The position numbers were made by a program, and so were the translations under genes. A stretch of DNA of 64,000 nucleotides from Cruorifilaria tuberocauda (lineage: Eukaryota > Nematoda > Chromadorea > Rhabditida > Onchocercidae): positions 1 through 64,000 of the forward strand of contig JABVXU010000279.1 in NCBI GenBank assembly GCA_013365365.1. Reading direction: 5' to 3'. This document shows, in pieces, positions 11,859 through 25,503 of this stretch. The notes beneath the pieces are model-generated. The model saw nothing but the letters and a program-made list of their open reading frames with translations. It was not told the DNA's origin and did not search any database. The first letter of the stretch is position 1. Every line of letters begins with the position of its first letter.

Positions 11859-13872
11859 TTTACGGTGGATCATATTTTTTCCTTTTTAATTTTCTTTTCG
11901 ACAGGAGGAAAGATTAACGGTAATTTGAAGTTTATTTATAATTTTTCACGTATAAATTTTACTATCTTATTTAGTGCGATAGTAACTGTCAATCAAAAAT
12001 TGTAAATTTCAAGTGCTGATAATGATTGAGTTCGAACTACAAGTTCTCGAATAGTTGTATAAGCTCATTATATAATATAATAATGCAAAATTTCTGCAGT
12101 CATTTCCAGAATTTATTAGAGCTTTCAGAGCATTTTGAAATTATTTATCCTTTTTTTTGGATGTAGTTTATACTTTCACCAGTTTGCCTATTTCTTACTT
12201 TTTCTTATCCATTCAGTGCCTATAGGATTGCGTAGGGTGGCATCATGGATTATTTAGCACTAAGTACTATAGTTATTTGTACTGAAAAAAATATTATTTA
12301 TGAAATATTTTTATCTTAATCAATTTTTTTGGGCGATTTTTGTTATTGTTGCTACTACCTTTGCTGTTTTTCTATGAAAAAAATGAAGTTTACTTCAAAT
12401 ATGTTCCTTGATGTGGTTTTACTGTTAAAGTGCTTTACTGTTTTTTATGTGATGATTTATTTACTGATGACTGAACGAATTTTGTGTTATTCGAGATATC
12501 AATGTTGCAATCTATTTTCCGATTGAAATGAGGACACATCATATTGTCTTTTTCGTTTGATCGGAATTGTTACAGCAAAAATAAGTAGCTGCTGATTCGG
12601 AAGGGCAAGTTTACAAGGAAAGGAAACGAGGTAGGAGGAATGAACTTTGAAAGTGTTCCAAGTAAGATTGTACTTCCAAAGATCTTTATGCCCCTCGTGG
12701 CATTTTTGAAATGTTATATTTCCGCGATTTTTTATTTTTTGTTCTAAGTTAAATTCACCTATACTTGTCGTATACTAGAGTGATTCTGAAGATTTTGGAA
12801 ATATTTCACATTGTGTTTAATCTTGTCTTTAAGCGGGTATAATTGGCTCGGTATGAGCATAACTAAACTCTTGATTATTTTTAAAAACTTAAACAGATCA
12901 TGTAAACCAAAATTGATGCTAAATCGTCAAATTTACCATTTTTTTCAAAGGATCGATTTATTTCACGACTTTCTACTATACTTTTTTCAATTTAATTTGA
13001 AGTTCGTTACTTAATTTTGAATTTAGGTAGATATGAATTCTAGCGATGTGATGCACCTTTATGATGTAACATTACACTTTTTTGTGTTTGTTACTATTAT
13101 GTCATTTCTATTATTCCAGTTATTTTTTATTTCAAATATTACTGAGTGAGTGAATTCGCTGAATATACAGGAGGAGCGGGCTAACAACTTCCCAATTTCT
13201 ACTTTATTATATTTTCAAATTCAGAAATCTCCTCTTAACTTATTTCAAGTCTATTGTTATGGATTATCAATCCTCATAAATTTTAATAAATTTGTATAAA
13301 CCTGAAGAGGAATACAAATGACAATACATAGTCTATAATTTAATTTAGAACTAATAAGTGTATTGTTCCCGATGATGACCAATCATTGTTCTATCTAGTT
13401 TCAAGTTGGTTTCGTGTATTTTGATGGAAGCTAAAAATATTCGATAAAGAAATGGTTAAGTAATGAAGTAATGCATAGTAAAATATGATATGAATTAAGA
13501 GCAGCAAACATAATAAAAATAATTATCAAAAAAATGAACAGAATAATTATCTGCTGGGAATTAGGATTGAATAATGTATTCAGTTGGTATCGTCGTGTAG
13601 TTTCATTTATTAGATTAAGACAAAGATTTCATTTTTCTTCTCTCAAATACAATCGTCATTTTGTATTCAGCCAGTCAGTGTCACTTGAACTGAGAGAGAG
13701 AGGGCGAGAGAAGACAGAGAGAGGGTAGATGAGGAGGGGAGGGACATTTTCAGTGTTTATTGCAAAAGTTAAGAAGTGGACCGGTTGCGGGTGTCGAGTA
13801 GCAGTCGAGCGTCAGTTGTATCGTTTACTGGTGGCGGTCGATGTCCTCATATGGTCATGACCGCCAGTCTCG

Positions 13873-13896
13873 TCTCCTCTCCTCTCCTCTCCTCTC
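13873..13896. repeat. TCTCC pentanucleotide array
   Basis: Nearly five perfect 5-bp units in non-coding DNA, inside the GC-richer promoter-like patch. Confidence 0.85.
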
Positions 13897-14802
13897 AATC
13901 ATTTATCTATCATACCATTTCTGATAGTAATTATTGTAGTTTCAGGTTATTCTTATGCTGTTCATCATTACTTTTAACTTTTTCAATTATTAATTAATAT
14001 TTGAATAAAATTTCATTTATGTATATCAGATATTGTATTATTATCGTTCTCTTATGAAATATTAACAGAAATAATAAAGTAAATAAAAGATAAATAAATA
14101 GAAATGATAAATTGATTTTTCGAAAAAAGCTTAATCAATTAACATAAAAATGGTGAATAATGAAAGATAGCATTGATTTGTTTGTTAATATTATTCTCAT
14201 TATTGAAAATGTTATTAAATAAACTATATTTATTATCACCATCATTATCATTATTATTATAGTTGCGTTGCTCTTGCTGTTGTTTGTTATTTGTTGTTGT
14301 TGTTGTTATTGTTATTAATATAACGGATTTTGGATGGAATGCCAGTAACTCAATGGATATCGTTTGCACCACCCACAACTATGTCTTCTTTCGCGATTAT
14401 TCCCCCCGTCTCCCCCCCGCTTTTCCCGTCTCCCCCGCCTCTCCCGCTCTAACAAATAAATTAGTTCAGCGGTTTTGTTAGAAGAGATCGGAGGAGAGGG
14501 TGTATTTCACCGCAACAGTTTTCGAAATTGTTATGTCCTGCGTCACCTATTTATTGTTCATGTTCTCGACCACTGCTACCACCACTACTATTACTGCTAC
14601 TATTACTGCTAATACCATACAATCATTGCAGTAGCGTGACAGTTCTCTGTTGTTGGCTGACCTATTGGAAATGTCATCTACCTGTTATTATATATAGTAT
14701 AGATGCATAGATGCAGAGATGAAGATATATACGTGTAGTTTATGTGTAGTGAAGCAGTGGCAGCAGTAGCAGTGGAGCAGTAGTAGAAGCACTGTGATAG
14801 GT

Positions 14803-14808
<6 letters not shown>

Positions 14809-14844
<36 letters not shown>
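14809..14844. repeat. (TG)18 microsatellite
   Basis: Uninterrupted TG dinucleotide run in non-coding DNA upstream of the zinc-finger gene. Confidence 0.97.
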
Positions 14845-14845
<1 letters not shown>

Positions 14846-16295
14846 ATGGTGGCCTCTTTCTACATGGATGATGAGAGCTGACGACAGTATTACTGTCTCT
14901 ATTTCAACTATCCTAGTTTCTTTGAAGTCAGTCTCGAATTCGAATCATTTGAAATTTATCGATGTTCCATTGACAACTACAGTGATATGATATCCAAGAG
15001 TAATTCGGGAAACAATCCAGTCAGCAGTAGTAGAGAGAATGATAATGATAGTTGCTTCTTCCTAATAATGATAACATTTATCATGATGGCTAATCTGATT
15101 ATCATTATAACTGGAAATTCAATACTATGAGAGTCAATAGCTATCAGCAACGTAATTGTTTAATTTTTTGAAGTTATGGATTTTGTAGCTATTTATAATC
15201 AATAATGATGACTAATCTGTAGTATTGTTTATTTTCTAATATTGGTGCTTCTGTTATTATCAGTATAAGAAATGATTTAGAACTTTTGCTACAATCGATA
15301 CTGTAGAAGAATACCGTAGATTATTACTAGTACTATAAAAGAGTATATATAGTAAAGAGATATTGCAACTTGGCTCCTACTTTGGTTACAAAATAATACA
15401 TAAACGGTTACTGCTTATCGTTATTGCTGATACCATTAAAGAGTACAATTGGTGCTTTACAGTATCTTTTTATCATCATTACTATTATTATTATTTTACT
15501 ACTATTTGTTTTTTAATTACTGTTATTTTTATCGATCCTCTTACTTTTTCTCTTGTTTCATCAATGTTATTTAAATCTTCATTTCCTTATAGCTCTGTAA
15601 AATTTATTCCTTCACATTTTCCAATCAAAATTTTACAAATACTTAATCTAAAGCGTAGCGACTGATATAGTATTATTTTATGACGTAATTTTCAAAATTG
15701 GATCCGATTATATGAATTAATGTTGTCAATATACAGATACATTCCCTTACAATCAATTCCATTCTAGACTTTTTTTTTTCAAAATAAAGCAGCAAAGCCA
15801 TATATTGTTTTCTTCTTCACCATCACTATCTTTCATATTTTGTGGAAAGTCAAATATCATTGTTCAAATTTTTATTTTTCATTTTCCTCTTTTTACATTT
15901 ATTCGTTTTCAGTCATTCGATCCTTATCATCATCCTCTATCTTCGATGTGAACATCCTTCTCCCAAACAATATTTTATATTTCATTTTTCCCTATTTTTT
16001 TTCTCTTTATCTTTTAAACTTTTCATATACTAAAAGTTCGTCAAGTTCTTTTTTGTTCTTATACACATATATAGTAGTATCGTGCTTTTTTATTGTTGCT
16101 AATTAATTAATGATTATTGTATTACTATAATTATGATCACATTCATTGAATTCTATATTAAAAGCGAAGGTAATAGTGATTATCAGTAATGGATACGACT
16201 CAGCGTACTGATTCCTATCTTTTGTAATCGAAATGATAAAAAAAAGTTTTGGTTTAATTTTAGTATATATTGTTGAAGTAATTACGAATTATTAA

Positions 16296-19200
16296 ATGTT
16301 ACGACAACTTTTATCAACAACAAATGCGGGTAATACAACCAGTGATTATGAACATTGTTCAACATATCCTTTAAATAGCCGTAATTTTGAAAATTCAACG
16401 GTAATATTACCGTCACCGTCACTACAACCATCACCATCACAATTACCACCACTATCATCATCATCATCATCAGTGACAGCAGTAGCGATAACATCATCAT
16501 CATTATCATCATCATCAGCAACAACGGTATTACAATCATTACCATTATCACCAACATCATCATTACCACAATCATCAACCGAAACTGTATCAACAGCAAC
16601 ACCACAGAACCAGTTCAGGATTAATGACGATAAAAATTTGGTTATTGAAATTTTGTTCTTTTCATGTTTTTTTTAGTTTTAACTCAAATAAACTTTCTTC
16701 CTCCCTATAAAATTTTGCAGAAATTTCGATTTTTTGATTGTTTTGAAATTTGTGTCAAAAAGAAAAATCTAATTTGCCCGAATTGATTATATCATTCAAT
16801 AAAGAAAAGGAATTGTGACATTTTGGGTAGCAAATAAATGAAACGTAACATTAAATTTAGAATAAATTAATTATTTTAATTAAATATAGATATTAGTATG
16901 CATCAGTTATTTTAAAAAATTCAGAAATAAATTAAAAAAAAAATAAAACTAGAAATTCTTTTTCGATATATATTAATAAAAGAAAAAAAACACAAAAGTC
17001 CAAAATTCACGATTGGTTTCATTACTAAATAACTTTATTATCAAATAAAAAATAATTAGAAAATCACGAATACAAATAGAAATAAAGTATTCTTGCAGTT
17101 TTTTCATTCTTCAATTTCTAATTGAATTTATTTAATAAACAAACTGTCATTTTTCATTTATTCCTTCTTTGTTTTGATGCTTTTTAGAATTTTCACTCCA
17201 TTTTATACTTAATATTATATCTTTTCCAATCGAATTTTTAGCTTTCAGCTGTTTGTTTGTTTGTTTTTTTGTTTATCGAAATATTTTGGAAGTTTTATTT
17301 TAGTCTACCGTCGATTATATGTCATTGATTGCGGGTTCTAGCATGCAAACACCGATAACATCAAATCATTTGGGAATTTTGGATACAAATAACGATCTGA
17401 ATGGTTAATTGATCTGAATTACCAAGAATATTTCATAGAAATAATTAATCTGATATTGCATAATTGATATGAATAGAAAATAAAAATCAGATATAATTAA
17501 TGGTTAAAATTTTCCATAATAAAAACTAAATGATAAATTATTAAGTGAAATAACTAAACGAAATAATTTTTATCAGATAATTTGTCACTTTGAATTTATA
17601 TTAATGTAAAAAAATCAATATATTTTATACCTTTTGGACAAAAATTGGGTGGTAATTATTAAATTAAATAATTAAGTGATTTTTCACGTGAATTTGCTGC
17701 TTTGAATTTCAATAATCAAATTGTCGAAATATTAAATTAGGAATTATCTGATATTTTTACACTTTAATCATTTTGTTGTACTATTTTTAGTCTAAATGGA
17801 AACAAATTTGTCAATAAAATAATTGAAATTGATCTAAGCTATAATTAAGGAATTTTCAAGTTCTCTATCATCTCCTATGATTTATTATTCGCTTAAAATA
17901 AATTTTAAATCTAAATAATCCAGCAGTTGTATTAGTGATACTATCACCTTTCTGGAAAAATTACTCGGATTTTTGAAAAGTGATAAAAATTCTAGGGATG
18001 ACGAATTGGAAATAGGAATTTATTTGCACTTACTAAGTATATTTGTTAGTAAAGGAAGTAATAAAACTTTCAGTGAAAATTTTTTTTTTGCAAAATTTTA
18101 GCTTTTATCTTTTAAGTGAATTTAATTTTTTTTTGAAACTTTTGCAATAAAATTTTTCTTTAATGCTAAATTGAAATCTTTCTTTAGTGTTTTTTTGTTA
18201 AACTAATAACGTTTTAAAAATAATTTCATTTAAAAATGAAATTTTAATTTTTGGTACAAATCAACTTAGAAAGTTATGAATTTAATTATTTTCTCTTTTA
18301 TTTCATTTAAAAATGGAACATTGTTTTTTGGTTTTATTTTTTCTTTTTAAATTTTGTATAATTAAGCTTCTCTAAAGCAAATGATTCATTTGCTTTCTAT
18401 CAAAAAACCTTCATGCATAATTCATTTTGAGACACAACCGAATTATTCTCATCAACGTATGCAATGCTTTCTGCTGATAGCACTCTATCCTGGAATGTTT
18501 GGGATGAACAAACACGATTTTTAAGCAGCGCAAATGGATTTACTACCAATGAAGTAATCATTGAATCACGTATTTCCTAACCATGACACTTACTTTCATG
18601 CGTTTTTCACGTATACTAGAATGAAAAATCTTTTATGTATTTTTTTTAATATGACTGTAAAAATTGTGATTATAAATATACATGATTATTAAAAAATTAT
18701 TAAAAAAATTAAATAGCAATTTTTTCTCATACGCATAAGTATTAATTAATATCAATTTATTTTTTTTCCCAATACTCCTTCTTTTACTTTAGTAAGAAAA
18801 ATGTTCATTAATAAGGAAAATGTTTGTAACGAATTTAATAATGGAAAGATTTTAAAGTGAAAGGGAAAATTTTAATCATTCGGTAATTAACTTTCTGCTA
18901 ATTGACTTAATTACAAGAATTTTGACAATTGAATTTGTACTAACTGCGTTAATCTCAGTAATTTGGGCAATTAAAATTTTTACCAACTCTGTTAATTTCA
19001 ATGCTTTGGTAAACAAATTTCCACTAATTGATTTAATTTTAACAACTATCCTTTTTTTCCATTTTAGGTACCAATGAATACAAACAGTCATAATTTTGGT
19101 TATCCGGTGCATACAACAGCTCCTGGTTGCTCAAATAATATTAGGTTGGTAATCATTATCAATTACAAATTAAAATATGAATATAGTCCATGTTAATCAT

Positions 19201-22200
19201 AAATTTCCTTCAATAATTAGGGTTTTTCAAGATTTTTATAAAATTCATAACACGGAAATATTTTTTCGGTTTTGTTTTTCAGGTATCACTCACGTAATAC
19301 AGGCCTAACAGATAATAATTACGCTACAAATTGTCAGGGATTGATCAGTAACAATCGATTAGAATTGCAACAAGCAATAATATTACCAAATAATAATGAT
19401 GTTAGAAATATAAATTATGGTCAACAAGAAAAATGTGTCGAAAATTTAAATCAAATGACACATTCTCGATTTTCCGACCCCAATCAAAGAATGACTCATA
19501 CTCCGGTATCAACAGGTTAATTATCATTTTTTTCTCATTTCTAAATCAAACCATTTAAAAATGTGATAATTAAAAACTCTTGCTATAAGTTTCTCATGAT
19601 AAATGTATATTTTTGGTTGTACTATTATTCTTGGACAATTAAATGATATTTTTATATTGAATTGCATTCAATGATTCTTCTAAAATACATCTGAATTATA
19701 TTCATTAATTAAGTTCCTCATTTAGTATTCCGCATTGATTCCACCAAATTTTGTAATAATTTCATGTAGACCGTCACATGCTTATACACATTCTTAAAGA
19801 TATTACTTATATTTTCTTTCTAACTTAAAAGGAAAAAAAATTCTTTATAACTTAGATACTAACGTATAAAAAAAGTAAAAGAAAAAGGAAAATTGAAAAA
19901 TTTCAAATATCAATGACGTTACTAACTACTAACTTATATGAAAAATGAATATTTATTAAATTTAATTTCCCTCAATGAGAATTACTTATTGAAATAGCTA
20001 GGAAGGGAAAGAAAGGAAAAAAGTGGCCAAAAGGAATGGAAGTTTTTGACAGGTTTTGGTGAAACAGTCAACAAATGTGAAAGGAAGCTGATAACATGTA
20101 TGGCATGTCGCGGTGTTTATTCATCACGTAGATCACTTACTGGGCATATCGGACGTAATGAAAAATGTCGAGAAATCATCGGTCTGTAAATGTTGACTAA
20201 GAAAATAAGGCAAAAAAATTTTTCACATAGAGAAAAATAATAATTTAATCATTCTATTATTACAGTAACTGAAATTATTTTTCTCGAACAATAAGCTGAC
20301 TTTTTTTGTTAATTTTCAAATTATACACTTTTTTCTTTCTTGAATTTTTTATTATTTTCTGATTATCACAGATAATATTTGGCATTTTTCAAATCTAATA
20401 ATGCATTTAATTAGAATCTTATGCTTTCATTGATCATTCAAGAAATTTTGAGGAAGTTTTGTCAATTTTAGAATATTGACAGCACTGATAAGTTGTAGGA
20501 CCCGTTCCTATTTCATTCAAAACTTCAAGAATTCTTTTTTTTCCTTCCATCTTTCCATCTTTCTAATAAGTCTTTCCTCTTGAAGTACTGATCAATTTTG
20601 TAATAATTATTGAATGAAAAGAAATTGCATGCGTTTCTTTGATCGACAAAATTAAATAAAATAATTATTGTTAATAAAGGAAAAAAAATCATTCAAATTT
20701 TAATTTAAAACGATAGCATTTATATTTTGATCGTGAAAATTTTTTTGCTCGTTGATAACTGGTTTAGACTTTATTTATTTCAAGCTTCGTTGAACAATTA
20801 TTGATCTGAAATTATTTACGAACTGGCATTCCCTACCAAAGCATTTGGATTAAATTTCATTTTCGTGGTATCATTAGTTATTAAATCAATAAGGGTAAGA
20901 TTTTATTGAATAATTACAGGTCGGAATTATTTAGACCAAATGGGTGGTTTTGTTGAAAGTATGCGACTATGTGAGCCAGGAAATACAGCCAATTCGAATG
21001 GCGTCGATCCGGTTTGTCCGTATTGTGATCGCTTTATTAGTCATTATAAAGTGAGAATTTGTTCATTTTTTTCATCATTTACGAGTTTACAACCAGTAAA
21101 TAAATAGCAAAATACACAGATAATACAATATTGCTTTAAAATTGAGTTGAAGAAAATATTTTACAGCATGGTAAAATTGTTTCTTTCCTAATAATATAGC
21201 ATGATAATTATGGTCATGAGCCGTTTGGCTTGATAGAAATTAACATGAAATTGCTTTGTTTAATTCATTCAGTGATGAAATCACCATTTGTTATATTTTA
21301 GTGTTTTTGTATTTATTAACTAATGTGTTTAGAACGTTATGGTGGTCAATAATTAATACGAACAAATAAATAAATAAAAGAATGATAGCAAAGATAAGAG
21401 TAAAATCGTGCATTCTTTAGAAGAATACTTACTGAAATGAATTTTACAGGGCAATATCAGACGTCATATGAATCAGTGCATGAAATCAACACGTAACGGT
21501 AGCAAAATGAGGAGAAAAGGTATTTTCATAGAAAATTATAAAATTAATTAAGCATTTGGTATAAAATATCTTTCTACGTTCATTATGTGGAAACACAATA
21601 TGAAATATTTTTTATCATAAATTAATTAATTTATTTCAAAAAAAATCTAATATTTTTTCTTCTAGCAGAATTTTAAAAATTTAATTAGCAAATATCCTTT
21701 ATCTTCTTCCAAAAATAGAATAGCAAATGAAAATCATAAAAAAGAATTATCGTTTTTTTTGTTACTTTTAGATGCAACCTTAAAACAATTCACTTCTTCT
21801 GATACTTTTCTTGGATGTAATGAGACGATGACATTTTCGGATAATTATCAACCACATGTGTTAGAAACATCGATGGCTGAAAAAACTTCATGGATGGATA
21901 ATTGTAGTGGGATTTTAGCAACGGATCATCAATCAGCAGCTAAAACAAAATCGTATGGTATGAAAAAGGATCGTAATAATGATGATCCATTCCGATGTCC
22001 GTTATGTGACTTTGCTACCATTTATAAGGTTTATTTTTAAATGATAAACAAAAGATAGATAAAGACGAAAAATGAATGAAAATTCGTGGAATAACTGAAA
22101 AAAAATAATTTAAAAAGAGAAAAAATTCTGGTTAAAAATAATTGGAAAAAATAATGAAATGTTCAGAATTAAATAAATTGATATATCTCTTTGTAATAAA

Positions 22201-23716
22201 TATTAGACATTTCATTTTTCAGGATGAGTAATATATTAGAAAGCTAATTTTGATTAAAATAACATATATCTGACTTCTTCACTTTTAAAAAAGTGTGTAA
22301 TATCTACCTAAGAAAATAAAAAATACCAAACTGAGTTTTTTAATATTATAAAGTTTATATTAAGCATTCAGACTATACTTAGAGCTTTTAATTTTTATAT
22401 GTAAGGACTTGTGATTTTATCTAAAATTTTTAAGGGTAGTTTGTCATTTCGATGATAATTGTTATATTAATTTTACATTTTTCTATAATCACTTCATTAC
22501 TCACCTTGAAAGTTTTATTTCTATGATTTTTTAAAGATACTAGTGTAAAAGAAAGATATCAATTTTATTGTGAAATCCAATACTGATAACTCCTTTTTTC
22601 GTTATTAATAGGGCAATATGAAACGACATTTGAGCACTTGCCATGGCTTACAAGATGATGATCTCAGAGATGGTTGCATTGATAAGTTGAAATATAAGGA
22701 TGCGATTGATTTACGTTTGGAAAATCTATGCCGTAACAAGCGTTCCAAAAATTTGCAGGTTTCTTTAAATAACCGAGAAAAAATCTTTTTTCTTTCATCT
22801 TTACGAAATTTCATTTACTTAGTTGGATTTAATGAATATTTTTCTTTTAATATTATTCATAAGCACGTACAACATATGCCCCATGCGCTGAATTATTAAC
22901 TGTAAATGATTATTTAAGTATAATATAAAATCTTTTTATTGTCAGATAAAATCAGGCTAAAAATTTGATCACATTTAAGTACAATTGTTTTGATAGCAAC
23001 AACATATGTAATTGATTTGTTTTGCATGATTTATAATTACACTTAAAAAAAACGTACATGATAATTGTAACAATTATCCATAATTCATCATTATTATTTC
23101 AAACTTTTTGAAAGTACTTTCGAAAGTTTTAATCTTTTTATAAAAACAAAATAAATGAAAAATTTTCAATTACAAATTTTTAAATTTCAGTACCTCAAAG
23201 CACCAAAATTAGCACAAATGGATATTGATAATGGTCCTAGTTCTTCCGCTATTAATTGTAATACTCTGAAAAACATACCAGAGATAACAATAGCAGATGT
23301 AATAACACCTTCAACTTTTCGGACTGTTTCTTCCTTCAATAATTGGTTTGTTCCTTAAAATATTAAAATTTATAATTTAATTCTGACGTTAAAGTTTTTA
23401 AGTTTCAAAAAGTTTTCACTAAAGTGGTGCTTAATCTTCCTGTATAAGTGCATATGCCTTTATTGTAAATAATATTTTTAGCGAAGAAGAACTCCCCATA
23501 TCAGTGATAAATCCATCTGATGGTAGTGCAGCAATAGAAATTAAAGCAGAAGAATCATTATCAAAAATGGTTGAAATATCAAATGATAATGCTAGTCAAC
23601 TTCTAAGGCTAAATACAATCGATGAAACAATCGAAGCTGTTATAGCAAATGGAAATGAAAATTCCTTAAACGAAATGGGTACAAATAACGGCAATAATAA
23701 TGATACCGCTATGTGA
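16296..23716 (+). CDS. Zinc-finger protein with three CCHC-type fingers (transcription-factor-like)
   Basis: Exons 16296-16640, 17304-17403, 18432-18553, 19068-19144, 19283-19515, 20053-20181, 20920-21050, 21450-21519, 21772-22028, 22612-22758, 23191-23345 and 23482-23716 join in phase to 666 residues. The first exon codes a Ser/Pro/Thr-rich tract made by TCA/CCA triplet arrays. Finger 1 is C308-x2-C311-x12-H324-x6-C331, finger 2 C368-x2-C371-x13-H385-x3-C389, and finger 3 C478-x2-C481-x12-H494-x3-C498 (with H499 next). Fingers of this type usually bind DNA, so a nuclear regulator is likely; the target is unknown. Fingers 2 and 3 are each split by a phase-0 intron before G-N-(I/M)-(R/K)-R-H. 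The C-terminus is acidic and Asn-rich. The exon 1 donor (GTTATT) is weak and the gene could start elsewhere; exons 2 and 3 are inferred from frame and splice sites. AATAAA lies at 23774-23779. I do not recognise the specific orthologue. Confidence 0.78.
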
Positions 23717-25103
23717 CCATAAAAGTAGTTTATTTAATAATGATAGAAATAATATCCTAATTATTAATCACTAATAAAGGAAAAGAAGTAGAGAATTAAA
23801 CACTCTAAATATTTTTTCCTTTTAGCCCTTAAAAAAGAAAAAATTTACAAAAGAAAGAATAAAGAGAAAAAATTATTTTAGGCAATTAGAAGAATGGATA
23901 CATGAAATATTTCCGCCTTCCAAGAGTTCAATTCTAGTCTGTTATTATTATCGCTATTTCATAAAATTTACTTGATTATTATTGATACATTTTAGAAAGT
24001 ATAATGCAAAAAAGCAAGTAAAATTCATCATTTTGAATTATATAATTTGATAAATTGAATTATATGTTTTAACACAATGAAGTGTAAATTTAACATAAGT
24101 TATATAATTTAGCATTAAATTAGCTATTCAAGTTATATATTATTATTATCTCGCATAAAATGATAAAAAGGATGATAACTGATAGCCATTGAAAAATATA
24201 TGTAATTGGAACGATAATATAATTTCCTTAAAAATTCATTAATATATAATTGCGATATTTAAATTGGTGTCAGCGATTATAAATGATTCCCGTTAAATCT
24301 TCATTATCCACTTTTGATATCATTACCTCTGTGATAATCTGATTTTTCTTTGTTTTTCCTTTTGTTTTTTACTGCATCATTGCTTTCTTTGTTGAAATAC
24401 TTCTGACGACTAAATTATATGATTATCTGGTAATATTTTTTACACTAAAAACTACTTTATTGAATACACTTGCTGAGCATAAAAAATTTTGAGCTAAGTT
24501 TATTTCATTTCCTAAAAACCATAACAATGAAAATGCTGACAAATCGTTCAAATACCCAAATTTTCTAAAATCAATTCTTCTAATTTAAGAAAACTTAATT
24601 TTTCGATAGTATGTTTGAAATATCTTTCACAATTTCTTATTAAAATTTGGGCAATTTTCTTTAAGTACTCCTTTTATTTATTTCAATTTATTGTATTATC
24701 TTTTAAAACAATTTGTGTTGTTCGTTCTACAACTTGTTTATTTGTTTGTTTGTTTTTATTTTGAAATTTCAATGATGAAACTGCCCAAGATTAGCAAGTG
24801 GTCCACATTGGGTCTTTTCATGTCTTTCACTTTTTTCTTCAATTTATTTATTTTATGGTATACGCTTAATAATTCGCCGTTATTCATTATTTTAGTCTTA
24901 TATGAATTGTGCCTTATGTTATTGTCCTCATATGCTTATTGATTAATTATTGATTGAATTTTTGCAAAACTTTGTCAATAAATTTCACCATATCAAGCAG
25001 CAGTAGTATCTAGCAAATTAAATAAAAATGAGAAAACAAAAATCAGCATTCCTGTAGTCGAATTTCACAATGTCAATCAATGATGCATTTAATTAATTGC
25101 ATT

Positions 25104-25330
25104 ATGATCAAAATCAATGTGAACATAGCTCGTCACTTACTAAAACCAAAATCTCACGGCAAACCTCTTCCCCCGTTCGCTGCTTTCCGGGATGCTTCAT
25201 CGCGGAATACGGATTAGTGAGTGAAGCGCTGCAAAAATTCTCGTTTTACGCATAATTCTCTTCATTTTGTGTAATTCACAGGAACACAAAGTTTGTCTCA
25301 TTCCGGACCTGTTGCATGAAACGAGATGTG
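25104..25330. other. GC-elevated island, possible exon pair on either strand
   Basis: On the minus strand a segment of about 90 nt (25249 down to about 25155) is preceded by a strong acceptor TTTTTGCAG and followed by a strong donor GTAAGT. It stays open in one frame (A-S-L-T-N-P-Y-S-A-M-K-H). A neighbouring segment to about 25335 would join it in phase across a roughly 51-nt intron. On the plus strand a 37-codon frame starts at 25104 and runs to 25217. Neither resembles a family I know. It may be an exon of an unrecognised gene, a non-coding RNA, or simply a GC-rich regulatory patch. Confidence 0.25.
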
Positions 25331-25375
25331 AAATAATGGAATCCTAGTTGAGGTGGACTCTAGACCAGGTGGTTT

Positions 25376-25503
25376 TAACCTGTTAGACGTGTTTGTCATG
25401 GGATGTGAGAAATTGATTTGGCAATTCTGTGACAGATTCTAACCTGTTGGACGTGTTTTGCGATAGAATGTGAGGGATTGATTTGACAATTTTGTGAGAG
25501 AAC
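25376..25503. repeat. Two-copy 64-bp tandem repeat
   Basis: The block starting TAACCTGTTAGACGTG at 25376 is repeated from 25440 with about 80 percent identity, including the shared core GAATGTGAG/GGATGTGAG and the sequence TTGATTTG. Non-coding. Confidence 0.85.

Larger units (their letters stand above)
11859..16295. other. Spacer with promoter-like, microsatellite-rich DNA upstream of the zinc-finger gene
   Basis: The first 1.5 kb is the AT-rich 3' flank of TOM20. From about 13680 to 14900 the base composition changes: GA-rich (13690-13742), GC-richer sequence (13775-13870), a TCTCC pentamer array (13873-13896), C-rich sequence (14400-14455), CAG/TAG-type triplets (14755-14792) and a TG array. 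This patch looks like the promoter or 5' exon region of the zinc-finger gene. No protein-coding exon could be supported here. 14900-16295 returns to AT-rich sequence. Confidence 0.55.

Noticed and set aside
14139..14481. Open frames on both strands near 14.3 kb
   Set aside because: Asn/Gln- and Val-rich translations of TTG/ATT triplet DNA.
14802..14990. Frame starting with a Cys-Val repeat
   Set aside because: It is the (TG)18 microsatellite read as codons.
16282..16605. 107-codon minus-strand frame opposite the zinc-finger first exon
   Set aside because: Met/Val/Leu repeats are the complement of the TCA/CCA coding array; shadow frame.
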